In this document: positions 25,483-33,496 of the stretch, one piece after another
Layout of the letters: the number at the start of each line of letters is the position of its first letter
Numbering within the stretch: position 1 is the stretch's first letter
Assembly: GCF_014640675.1 (NCBI RefSeq)
Contig: NZ_BMHK01000003.1
Span: 62,001-126,000 of the forward strand
Origin: Novosphingobium endophyticum
GTDB lineage: Bacteria > Pseudomonadota > Alphaproteobacteria > Sphingomonadales > Sphingomonadaceae
Length of the DNA: 64,000 nt
Direction of reading: 5' to 3'
The notes under the pieces: model-generated
The model's database searches: none
What the model was told of the DNA's origin: nothing
What the model saw: the letters and a program-made list of their open reading frames with translations, nothing else
Translations under genes and position numbers: made by a program

Positions 25483-25518
25483 ATTCGCCATTGCAAATTC
25501 AAAGTCGATATTTCGGAT
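25483..25518 (-). promoter_or_regulatory. Tandem putative IclR operator, site E
   Basis: ATTCG-CCATTG-CAAAT at 25483-25498 and AGTCG-ATATTT-CGGAT at 25503-25518, exactly 20 bp apart, about 100 bp upstream of the acyl-CoA ligase start. AATTCGCCATT is identical to the first copy at site A. Confidence 0.65.
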
Positions 25519-25529
25519 AATCATCCTTA

Positions 25530-26927
25530 TCAGCTCTCAGCGAAGGAGTAAGGCTGTGCGGCGCGGCGATGATCGTCTGAGAGAATTTCGCGCCCGATCG
25601 GCGGGACCGAACGCGCGATGCATTCGGCGCGGTGGCAAAGGCGGCAGGTGACACCTATCGGCGTCGTCGGCGCGGACGCGGGATCGGCCTCGCCGGCATA
25701 GACCAGCTTGCCCGCCTCCTCGGCGACGCAGGCAAGGGCGACGGCGCGGACGACCCGCAGCCGACCATGGCGTCCTCCCCCGGCCGTGACGGTACGTGCG
25801 ATCGAGAAGAAGCGCTGGCCGTCCGGCAGTTCGAGCCATTGCGTGTGGAGCTCTCCCGGCCGGCGAAACACCTGATGGACATTCCACAGCGGGCAACCGC
25901 CACCATGCGCCGCGAATGGAAAGCCCGCGCCATCGAGCCGTTTGGACACATTGCCCGCCTCATCCACGCGTATGAAGAAGAACGGCACGCGCTCCTCTCC
26001 CGGCCGGTGGAGCGTCGTCAGGCGATGGGCGACCTGCTCGAAGCTCATCCCGAACTGACCGCCCAGCGCCTCGATGTCGTAACCGCGCGCCTGCACCGCC
26101 CGCGCGAACTTGCGATAGGGCATGAGGATCGCCGCCGCGCCATATCCCGCCAGCGCGCGGCGGATGAGCGTGGCGGCAGTCTTGCTGGCGAAATCCTGCC
26201 CCCGCACGATCTGCATGATCGCGCCGCGCAGGGCCGTATGGGCGATGTGCGTGGCGATCTGAAAGGCGCGGCTCGGGCAATCGAGCGTGTCGTCGATCAG
26301 GAGCTGCTGATTATGTCGGTCAAACCGGCGCATCGCGTCCATCAGCACGTCCGGCGGCAAAAAGCGCACGCGCACGCCCTTGCTCCCCAGCCACTTTTCC
26401 ATCCCGCCGGCCTGATCGATCTCGCCCGCCAGTTCCTCGGCCTGGGCATCAAGTGCGTGGAAATAGTTGCGTGAGGCCGCGAAGAAGCGCTGCGCCTCGC
26501 GCACCGGGTCGCTGTCCTGCTCGCCGGGCTCTGCATCGCGCTGCTCGGCCAGCGCCTGCTGCTCGCGCGTATAGGCGCCGTGGAGCCGCAACAGCGCTTC
26601 GGCCACACCGGGAAAGCTCATCGCCAGGTCCGAGACTTCGAGCGAAGGCAGGTCGATGTCGTCGAACACCGGATCGCGCAGAATGTCGTTCAGCCGCTGC
26701 GCATAATTCTCACCGTCTTCGCTGGCGAGATCCGTGATCTCCATCCGGTAGGTTCGCGCAAGGCGCAGCAGCATGTCCGCGGTCACGGGCCGCTGATTGC
26801 GCTCCAGCAGCGCGACATAGCTGGGCGAAATATCGAGGTCGCCGGCCATCGCCTGCTGAGTCAGGCCGAGTTCGCGGCGCAGACGACGCAGCCTTGGGCC
26901 AAGGTACAAGGGGCGGTTTTCTGCCAT
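25530..26927 (-). CDS. XRE/ImmA-IrrE-type regulator (RamB/ScfR-like)
   Basis: A 465-residue regulator: N-terminal XRE helix-turn-helix (LRRLRRELGLTQQAMAGDLD, ISPSYVALLERNQRPVT), a central IrrE-like domain and a C-terminal domain (GVTCRLCHRAECIARSVPPI) of the short-chain acyl-CoA-sensing type. RamB in actinobacteria and its relatives control glyoxylate-cycle and acetate/propionate genes. It is divergent from isocitrate lyase, with a CTTTACA palindrome between them, so it most likely controls that gene and itself. Confidence 0.9.
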   Translation of the reverse strand: MAENRPLYLGPRLRRLRRELGLTQQAMAGDLDISPSYVALLERNQRPVTADMLLRLARTYRMEITDLASEDGENYAQRLNDILRDPVFDDIDLPSLEVSDLAMSFPGVAEALLRLHGAYTREQQALAEQRDAEPGEQDSDPVREAQRFFAASRNYFHALDAQAEELAGEIDQAGGMEKWLGSKGVRVRFLPPDVLMDAMRRFDRHNQQLLIDDTLDCPSRAFQIATHIAHTALRGAIMQIVRGQDFASKTAATLIRRALAGYGAAAILMPYRKFARAVQARGYDIEALGGQFGMSFEQVAHRLTTLHRPGEERVPFFFIRVDEAGNVSKRLDGAGFPFAAHGGGCPLWNVHQVFRRPGELHTQWLELPDGQRFFSIARTVTAGGGRHGRLRVVRAVALACVAEEAGKLVYAGEADPASAPTTPIGVTCRLCHRAECIARSVPPIGREILSDDHRRAAQPYSFAES

Positions 26928-26956
26928 ATCCTCAGCATACTGTCAGGACTGCACAA

Positions 26957-26986
26957 CTTTACAATGAAAATCTGTAAAGCTTTACA
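26957..26986. promoter_or_regulatory. Palindromic operator between regulator and isocitrate lyase
   Basis: Perfect 14-bp palindrome TGTAAAGCTTTACA at 26973-26986 plus another CTTTACA half-site at 26957-26963, the direct copies being 23 bp apart. It lies 30 bp before the regulator start and about 95 bp before aceA. A role as binding site of the RamB-like regulator is inferred from position. Confidence 0.7.
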
Positions 26987-27079
26987 ACGAGACTTCGCGA
27001 GCCGTTCCCCGCCCCCCCATTCGCGCCTAGCTGGAGAGCATCGAACGCAAGAACGAATGCTCACGGGGAACAGCGAATA

Positions 27080-28672
27080 ATGACTTACCAGCAGAAGATC
27101 GTCGAGGCCGGCCGAACCATCGGCACCGAACCCACGTGGAACGGAATCGAGCCCGAATCGGTCGCGCGCATGCGTCTGCAGAACCGCCTTCAGACGGGCC
27201 TCGACATCGCCCGCTACACCGCGCGCATCATGCGCGAGGACATGGCCGCCTATGATGCCAATCCGGCGCAGTACACGCAATCGCTGGGCTGCTGGCACGG
27301 GTTCATCGGCCAGCAGAAGATGATCTCCATCAAGAAACACTTCGGCACGACCAAGGGCCGCTACCTCTACCTCTCGGGCTGGATGGTCGCCGCGCTGCGC
27401 AGCGAGTTCGGTCCGCTGCCCGACCAGTCGATGCACGAGAAGACTTCGGTTCCCGCGCTGGTGGAGGAGCTTTACACTTTCCTGCGCCAGGCCGACGCGC
27501 GCGAACTCGGCATGATGTTCCGCGAACTCGACAAGGCCCGCGCGGCCGGCGACGAAGTGGAAGCGCGCCGTATCGAGAACGCGATCGACAACCATGAAAC
27601 GCACGTCGTGCCGATCATCGCGGACATCGACGCCGGCTTCGGCAATGCGGAGGCCACTTACCTCCTCGCCAGGAAGTTCATCGAAGCGGGCGCCTGCTGC
27701 ATCCAGATCGAGAACCAGGTCTCCGACGAAAAGCAGTGCGGCCACCAGGACGGCAAGGTCACCGTTCCGCACGAGGACTTCATCGCCAAGATCCGCGCGG
27801 TTCGCTATGCCTTCATGGAACTCGGCGTCGACGAGGGCCTGATCGTCGCCCGCACCGACTCGCTGGGCGCCGGCCTGACCAAGCAGATCGCCTATACCCG
27901 CGAAGCCGGCGACATCGGCGACCAGTACAACTCCTTCCTCGATTGCGATGAGATCGACCCGACCAACCTCGGCCACGGCGATGTCCTCATCAGCCGCGAC
28001 GGGAAGCTGATGAAGCCGAAGCGGCTCCCGTCGAACCTCTACCAGTTCCGCCCGGGGACCGGCGAGGACCGCTGCGTGCTCGACTGCATCCAGTCGCTCC
28101 GCAATGGCGCCGATCTTCTCTGGATCGAGACCGAGAAACCGCACATCGGCCAGATCGGCGGCATGGTCCGCCGCATCCGCGAGGCGATCCCGAACGCCAA
28201 GCTGGTCTACAACAACTCGCCCAGCTTCAACTGGACGCTCAACTTCCGCCAGCAGGTGTTCGATGCGTGGCAGGAGGCGGACAAAGACGTCTCGGCCTAT
28301 GACCGCTCGAAGCTGATGAGCGTGGATTACGACGACACCGAGCTGGCGGCAGAGGCCGACGAGCGCATTCGCACCTTCCAGAAGGACGCGGCGCGCGAGG
28401 CGGGCATCTTCCACCACCTCATCACCCTGCCGACGTACCACACCGCGGCGCTTTCTACCGACAATCTCGCGAAGGAATACTTCGGCGATGCCGGCATGCT
28501 CGGCTACGTCAAGGGCGTCCAGCGGCAGGAGATCCGCCAGGGCATCGCCTGCGTCAAGCACCAGAACATGGCCGGCTCCGACATCGGCGACGACCACAAG
28601 GAATACTTTGCCGGTGAAGCGGCGCTCAAGGCCGGCGGCGAGCACAACACGATGAATCAGTTCGCCGCCTGA
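27080..28672 (+). CDS. aceA: Isocitrate lyase
   Basis: Glyoxylate-bypass enzyme cleaving isocitrate to succinate and glyoxylate, needed for growth on acetate, fatty acids and many aromatics. The 530-residue length matches the long subfamily seen in Pseudomonas. The catalytic Cys is in DEKQCGHQDGKV (Gln replaces the second Lys of KKCGH), metal ligands are in IIADIDAGFGN, and later blocks are NNSPSFNW and GIACVKHQNMAGSDI. GGGGAA precedes the ATG. Divergent from the RamB-like regulator. No malate synthase gene is adjacent. Confidence 0.95.
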   Translation: MTYQQKIVEAGRTIGTEPTWNGIEPESVARMRLQNRLQTGLDIARYTARIMREDMAAYDANPAQYTQSLGCWHGFIGQQKMISIKKHFGTTKGRYLYLSGWMVAALRSEFGPLPDQSMHEKTSVPALVEELYTFLRQADARELGMMFRELDKARAAGDEVEARRIENAIDNHETHVVPIIADIDAGFGNAEATYLLARKFIEAGACCIQIENQVSDEKQCGHQDGKVTVPHEDFIAKIRAVRYAFMELGVDEGLIVARTDSLGAGLTKQIAYTREAGDIGDQYNSFLDCDEIDPTNLGHGDVLISRDGKLMKPKRLPSNLYQFRPGTGEDRCVLDCIQSLRNGADLLWIETEKPHIGQIGGMVRRIREAIPNAKLVYNNSPSFNWTLNFRQQVFDAWQEADKDVSAYDRSKLMSVDYDDTELAAEADERIRTFQKDAAREAGIFHHLITLPTYHTAALSTDNLAKEYFGDAGMLGYVKGVQRQEIRQGIACVKHQNMAGSDIGDDHKEYFAGEAALKAGGEHNTMNQFAA

Positions 28673-28689
28673 GGCGGGGAGCAACCGAG

Positions 28690-28710
28690 TTCACTGCATG
28701 AGGCAGTGAA
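28690..28710. repeat. Inverted repeat after isocitrate lyase
   Basis: TTCACTGC-ATGAG-GCAGTGAA, a perfect 8-bp stem with a 5-nt loop, 18 bp after the aceA stop and 55 bp before the small downstream gene. There is no T-run, so it may attenuate or stabilise rather than terminate. Confidence 0.5.
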
Positions 28711-28764
28711 GCAACCAGTTCGCGGGCCAATCCGCACCCACGAGCGAAAAGAAGGAGAAAAGTG

Positions 28765-28938
28765 ATGACGACCACCACCACTTGCGAACCGGCTCGCTCG
28801 CGCGCCGTGCTGTCGAACGAGGACTTCAAGCTGCTGCAGGAAGCGGTCCTGTTCTACCTGAAGGCCCACGAGGACGATCCGATCTCCTCCAAGTATTCGA
28901 ACCTCTATCACCGCCTTGGCAGCGCCGTTCGCCGCTGA
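28765..28938 (+). CDS. Small conserved-looking protein downstream of isocitrate lyase
   Basis: A 57-residue open frame beginning MTTTTTCEPARSRAVLSNED and ending YSNLYHRLGSAVRR. AAGGAGAAAAGTG in front of the ATG is a strong ribosome site, and codon use is like that of neighbouring genes. The middle part (EDFKLLQEAVLFYLKAHEDD) looks helical and amphipathic. I cannot name a family; the position after aceA on the same strand suggests co-transcription. Confidence 0.7.
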   Translation: MTTTTTCEPARSRAVLSNEDFKLLQEAVLFYLKAHEDDPISSKYSNLYHRLGSAVRR

Positions 28939-29169
28939 AGCGCCCGAGAGTTTTCCTGGGGAGGAAAGCGTGGCCCGTCGCACCCCCGTGCGGCGGGCCA
29001 TTTGGCGCCGATTGCTTCGTATCTGCGCGGAAGCGACATCGGGAATCTCGACGCATTTATCGGTGAAACGCTATGGTCTGGCCGCCAAGTCATTATGATT
29101 ACAATATTAACCTTTGCGACGTAGCCATCGTCACACACAGGGTCGTGTCGTGAATGTGGGGGTTACGAA

Positions 29170-31260
29170 GTGCAGAGCGGCGAACCTGCCGACGAGCAGG
29201 CCATACATTCACTGGAACGCGCGCTGCGGGCGGCTTCGCAAGCCGAGCAGCGCCTTCGCGAGGCGGTCGACGCGTTGCCGGAGGGCATCGTCTTCCTTGA
29301 CGAGGAAAACCGTTACATCCTGTGGAACCGCCAATACGCGGAAATCTATTCGAAATCGGCGGACCTGCTCGAACCGGGCGTGAAGCTCGAGCACACGTTG
29401 CGCATCGGCGTCGAGCGCGGCGACTATCCCGAGGCCGCAGGCCGCGAGGAGGAATGGATCGCCCACCGCCTCTCGCTCCTGCGCCAGCCCGGCGCCCGCC
29501 ATGAGCAGCGCCTGTCCAACGGCCGCTGCATCATGATCGAGGAGCGCAAGACCGAAAGCGGCGGCACGATCGGCATTCGCGTCGACATCACCGAAATGAA
29601 GCAGAAGGAAGAAACCTTCCGCATGCTGTTCGAGCGCAATCCCGTGGCAACGCTGGTCTGTGACTTCGCCAATGGCCAGGTGCTGTCCGCGAACGAGACG
29701 GCCTGCGCGTTCTTCGGATACGGGGACCGCGAAATGGCCGGAATGCCCGTCGCCGCGCTCTTCCCCGACGAGTGCCGCGCGCTGGCCGAGGAAATGCTGA
29801 CTTCCGAACGCGCCAGCAGCAATGACTGCTGGCGAATGCTGCGCCGCGATGGGAATTGCGTGGAGGCGGTCATCTCGACGCGTCTTTCACAGATGAAAGG
29901 CTATGCGGTGACGATCGTGTCGATCTTCGACGTTACCGAGCGCCGCCGCATCGAGCAGCGCATGGCGCACATGGCGCGTCACGACGAACTCACCGGCCTG
30001 GCCAACCGCGCCCATTGCCACGAACATCTGCGCGAGGTCCTGGACTTGGCGAAGCTGGACGACACGGTCACGATCGCCCTTGTCGACCTCGATCACTTCA
30101 AGTCCGTCAACGATACCTACGGCCATTACTTTGGCGACGTCCTCCTCACCGAAGCGGCGATCCGCATGCGCGAGCTTATCCCGCCCGGGGCGTTGCTCTG
30201 CCGCATCGGCGGAGACGAATTCGCGATCATCTTTCGCCAGTTGAGCCTCACGCAGACCGAAATCGTAGCGCGGTCGATCATCACCGCCATGTCCGAGCCC
30301 TTCCTGGTGAAGGGCAACATGATCCACATCGGCGCCACCGTGGGCTTCGCCACATCCCCGTTCGACAGCAGCGACCCGGAAACGCTGCTGCGCTACGCGG
30401 ATCTTGCGCTCTATGCCGCCAAGGCCGAACGGCGCGGCAGCTGCAAGGGCTTCGAGGCGCGGCTGGACGAGGCCGTTCAGGAGAAGAACAAGCTTGAAAA
30501 GGATTTCCGCCAGGCGATCCTCGGCGGTCAACTGGAAGTCCACTACCAGCCCATAGTCAATCTCGATACGGGCGCCGTCGAATGCTACGAGGCGCTGGCC
30601 CGCTGGCGCCATCCGCAGCGCGGCTACATCGCGCCGGACATCTTCGTTCCGCTTGCCGAGGAAATGGGCCTGATCGACCAGGTCGGCCGCTTCGTCCTGC
30701 AGTCCGCCTGCCGTGAAGCAACCTCGTGGCCGGAGGAGGTAAAGCTTTCGGTCAACGTCTCGCCGCTGCAATTTCGCAACGGCAATCTGTTGAGTACCGT
30801 CATCAACGCGCTGTCCGCCACCGGCCTGCGCGCCGAGCGGCTGGAACTGGAAATCACCGAAGCCGTGCTGATGGAAAAGGGGCCGCGCCCGGCCGCGATC
30901 ATCCGCAACCTGCGGGCATTCGGCATCGGCATCTCGCTGGACGATTTCGGCACCGGCTATTCGTCTCTCAGCTATCTGCTCAGCTATCCCTTCACAAAGA
31001 TCAAGATCGACAAATCCTTCGTGCTCAGCCTGCAGAACGATACCAACTCGCGGGCAGTGATCCGCGCCGTGATCGGCTTGGGGCGGAGCCTGGGCCTGAC
31101 TGTCGCGGCCGAGGGCATAGAACGCGAGATGGAACGCGATTACCTGCGCAGTGAGGGCTGCGCGCAGGGACAGGGCTACCTCTTCGGCCGTGCGATGCCC
31201 GCTCATCTCCTTGCAGAACCCGGCAACAGCCTCGCCGGGAAACGGCGCAGCGCCGCCTGA
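29170..31260 (+). CDS. PAS-GGDEF-EAL cyclic-di-GMP signalling protein
   Basis: A 696-residue cytoplasmic signalling protein without transmembrane segments. Order: PAS-like domain (about residues 20-130, VDALPEGIVFLDEENRYILW), second PAS (about 155-265, FRMLFERNPVATLVCDFANG), GGDEF domain with intact RIGGDEFAI, and EAL domain with YEALARWRHP, SLDDFGTGYSSLSYL and KIDKSF. Both catalytic motifs are intact, so it could make and break cyclic-di-GMP, with PAS domains sensing the signal. The start is a GTG at 29170; an earlier GTG is possible. Confidence 0.9.
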   Translation: MQSGEPADEQAIHSLERALRAASQAEQRLREAVDALPEGIVFLDEENRYILWNRQYAEIYSKSADLLEPGVKLEHTLRIGVERGDYPEAAGREEEWIAHRLSLLRQPGARHEQRLSNGRCIMIEERKTESGGTIGIRVDITEMKQKEETFRMLFERNPVATLVCDFANGQVLSANETACAFFGYGDREMAGMPVAALFPDECRALAEEMLTSERASSNDCWRMLRRDGNCVEAVISTRLSQMKGYAVTIVSIFDVTERRRIEQRMAHMARHDELTGLANRAHCHEHLREVLDLAKLDDTVTIALVDLDHFKSVNDTYGHYFGDVLLTEAAIRMRELIPPGALLCRIGGDEFAIIFRQLSLTQTEIVARSIITAMSEPFLVKGNMIHIGATVGFATSPFDSSDPETLLRYADLALYAAKAERRGSCKGFEARLDEAVQEKNKLEKDFRQAILGGQLEVHYQPIVNLDTGAVECYEALARWRHPQRGYIAPDIFVPLAEEMGLIDQVGRFVLQSACREATSWPEEVKLSVNVSPLQFRNGNLLSTVINALSATGLRAERLELEITEAVLMEKGPRPAAIIRNLRAFGIGISLDDFGTGYSSLSYLLSYPFTKIKIDKSFVLSLQNDTNSRAVIRAVIGLGRSLGLTVAAEGIEREMERDYLRSEGCAQGQGYLFGRAMPAHLLAEPGNSLAGKRRSAA

Positions 31261-31381
31261 AACCTGTCGGCCGGTTGCGCGCTTACCCTCTCATCGTTTC
31301 CCTCGGCTTCCGCGATTTGACGGACAGCATGGAAACCGAGGCACTATTCCGGCAGTTTCCTGGCGAGAGGAGACTTCCGCA

Positions 31382-32311
31382 ATGAAGAACATCGCCACGC
31401 TGACGATGAATCCCACGATCGATGTGTCCTACGACGTGGACAAGATGCAGCCAACGCACAAGATGCGTACCGAGAACGAATGGTACGCGCCGGGCGGCGG
31501 CGGCATCAACGTCGCGCGGGTCTTCGTCAGGCTCGGCGGACATGCCCGGTGCTATTACCTCTCCGGGGGCGCAACGGGACCGGCGCTCGACGGCCTCATC
31601 GACCGGCACCAACTGGTCCGCACGCGCATTCCGATTGCAGGTTCGACCCGCGTAGCCTCCGCCGTGCTCGAACGGGAAAGCGGCAAGGAATATCGCTTCG
31701 TTCCGCAGGGGCCGCATATCGCGGAGCGCGAATGGCGCGAATGCCTCGACCGACTGGCCGATGTCGAGTGCGAATACATGGTGCTCAGTGGTTCGTTGCC
31801 GCCGGGCGTTCCCGATGACTACTATGCCCGCATCGCCGGGCTACTGCGCCCGCGCGGAATCGAGATCGTGCTCGACAGCTCGGGCGCGGCTCTGGCGGCC
31901 GGGATCGACGCCGGCGGCCTGACCCTGATAAAGCCCAGCAGGGGCGAACTGCGGCAATATGCCGGACGCTCGCTCGATGATGTGGACGCGATCGGCAAGG
32001 CGGCCATGGAAATCGTCGAGGCCGGCAAGGCGCGCTTCGTCGCGGTGACGATGGGCCACGAGGGCGCCGTCCTCGCCCGCGAGGAAGGGCCGGCCTTTCT
32101 GCCCGCGCCCCGGATCAAGGCAGCAAGCGCGGTCGGGGCCGGAGACAGTTTCGTGGCCGGGATGGTCTTCGCGCTGGCGTCGGGCAAGGACGAACGCGAG
32201 GCGTTCCGCTTCGGCCTGGCGGCGGGTTCCGCCGCGGTCCTGCGCGCGGGCAATGCCCTTGCCTATCCGGAGGACATCGAACGGTTGTTGGCCCGGATCG
32301 AACCGCTCTGA
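31382..32311 (+). CDS. PfkB-family (1-phosphofructokinase-type) sugar kinase
   Basis: A 309-residue ribokinase-fold kinase of the hexose-phosphate subfamily (PfkB, FruK, LacC). Substrate block at the N-terminus: LTMNPTIDVSYDVD and YAPGGGGINVARVFVRLGG; C-terminal anion hole and catalytic Asp: ASAVGAGDSFVAGMVFALAS. Likely a 6-phosphofructokinase II or 1-phosphofructokinase. The ATG at 31382 follows GAGAGGAGACTTCCGCA. It is convergent with the TetR gene; a short GC hairpin lies at 32312-32324. Confidence 0.9.
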   Translation: MKNIATLTMNPTIDVSYDVDKMQPTHKMRTENEWYAPGGGGINVARVFVRLGGHARCYYLSGGATGPALDGLIDRHQLVRTRIPIAGSTRVASAVLERESGKEYRFVPQGPHIAEREWRECLDRLADVECEYMVLSGSLPPGVPDDYYARIAGLLRPRGIEIVLDSSGAALAAGIDAGGLTLIKPSRGELRQYAGRSLDDVDAIGKAAMEIVEAGKARFVAVTMGHEGAVLAREEGPAFLPAPRIKAASAVGAGDSFVAGMVFALASGKDEREAFRFGLAAGSAAVLRAGNALAYPEDIERLLARIEPL

Positions 32312-32329
32312 CCGCGCCTCGCGGCCGTG

Positions 32330-32983
32330 TCAGGCGATTATGGCGCGGCGGCAGAATTCCCAGATCACATCGGCCAGCGCCTCGCGTTCCGCGCGGTCGG
32401 CGCCCCCGCCCTCCTCCTCCTGAAGCAGCATCGTGTGCATCGTGGTCGACACGAGGTTGTAGACGAGGCGCGCCTGGGTTTGCGGATCGGCCTCGCGGAA
32501 CAGGCCTTGCCGGATACCCTCACTGATATGGCCCCCCATCAGATCGAGCAGCGGCGCGAGCGCGGATTGCAGTTCCCCCGGACGCGACTGCGCCAACCGC
32601 AGGTGCTCGCGGCTCAGCGCCGCGCCGCGCCGGTAGCCGCCGTCATCGGCATAGCCAAGCTGGCCGATGACAAGCCTCGTGACGATCGTCCGCAGCGCTT
32701 CGAGCGGGCTTGAGCTTTGCGCGGTCATATCGTGGAACAGCCGCGCGGCGGAGCGCAGCGATCCGTCGAACACGGCAAGAACGAGGTCGTCCTTGCCCTG
32801 AAAGCGCTCGTAGAAGGCGCGCCTGGCCAAACCGGCCCGCGACAGAACCGCACGGATCGTCAGCCCTTCAAGACCTTGTTCGTCGAGCAACTCGTACGCT
32901 GCGTTCAGGAGCATGCGCGTGCGGTCCTGTTCGTCGTCCGAAACGTCGCTTTCAAGGAAGGGGCTGATGGGGCTACTATGCAT
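32330..32983 (-). CDS. TetR family transcriptional regulator
   Basis: A 217-residue TetR protein: N-terminal helix-turn-helix (LLNAAYELLDEQGLEGLTIR, AVLSRAGLARRAFYERFQGK) and a C-terminal ligand-binding domain. It is divergent from the ferredoxin-P450 operon, and an inverted repeat overlaps that operon's predicted start site (33099-33113), so it most likely represses the operon until the P450 substrate binds. Confidence 0.92.
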   Translation of the reverse strand: MHSSPISPFLESDVSDDEQDRTRMLLNAAYELLDEQGLEGLTIRAVLSRAGLARRAFYERFQGKDDLVLAVFDGSLRSAARLFHDMTAQSSSPLEALRTIVTRLVIGQLGYADDGGYRRGAALSREHLRLAQSRPGELQSALAPLLDLMGGHISEGIRQGLFREADPQTQARLVYNLVSTTMHTMLLQEEEGGGADRAEREALADVIWEFCRRAIIA

Positions 32984-33066
32984 GAATATCGCCTAAGCCC
33001 GGTTGCCGCGCCCGTCCAGTATCCGGCCGCGAATGAGCGGTCGCACGTTTCCTCGGGGCATTTCCG

Positions 33067-33113
33067 TTGACTTGGAGCATGCGTTCGGTATAGACCATGA
33101 GAACGCCGTTCTC
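33067..33113 (+). promoter_or_regulatory. Ferredoxin-P450 promoter with TetR-type operator
   Basis: TTGACT (33067-33072), 16 bp, TATAGA (33089-33094), then the perfect inverted repeat GAGAAC-GCC-GTTCTC at 33099-33113, which would cover the start site. The layout fits repression by the divergent TetR; no experimental support is visible. Confidence 0.7.
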
Positions 33114-33138
33114 AAGAGAAGGTTTGCAGGAGAGGCTC

Positions 33139-33465
33139 ATGCCCAAGGTTACTTATGTCGACTACGCGGGCAACGCGCAGGAAGTCGATGTTCCGGTTGG
33201 TGAAAACGTCATGCACGGTGCGCTCTACCACGGCGTGGAAGGCATCGTGGGCGAATGCGGCGGCGGCCTCTCATGCGCAACGTGCCATTGCTATATCGAC
33301 GATGCCTGGACCCAGAAGGTCGGCGGTCCGTCTTCCGATATCGAAGCGGAGCTGCTCGAAGCGGCCGCGGCCGAAGTGAAGCCGACAAGCCGGCTGTCAT
33401 GCCAGATCGAAATGACCGACGCGCTCGACGGCCTTGTCGTCCACATGCCCGAATCCCAGTACTGA
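33139..33465 (+). CDS. [2Fe-2S] ferredoxin (adrenodoxin/putidaredoxin type)
   Basis: A 108-residue electron carrier. Cluster ligands are Cys40, Cys46, Cys49 (CGGGLSCATC) and Cys88 (SRLSC), the spacing of putidaredoxin-type ferredoxins. The ATG at 33139 follows GCAGGAGAGGCTC. It lies 31 bp before the P450 gene and presumably delivers electrons to it. No ferredoxin reductase gene is in the neighbourhood, so that partner must be encoded elsewhere. Confidence 0.93.
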   Translation: MPKVTYVDYAGNAQEVDVPVGENVMHGALYHGVEGIVGECGGGLSCATCHCYIDDAWTQKVGGPSSDIEAELLEAAAAEVKPTSRLSCQIEMTDALDGLVVHMPESQY

Positions 33466-33496
33466 TCCGACGACCGCGAACACAGGGAGAGATCCG

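Noticed and set aside
26861..28684. A 607-codon open frame antisense to isocitrate lyase
   Set aside because: Its composition (Val/Ala/Asp/Arg-rich, no family motif) is that of a shadow of a GC-rich gene; the plus strand has full isocitrate lyase motifs.
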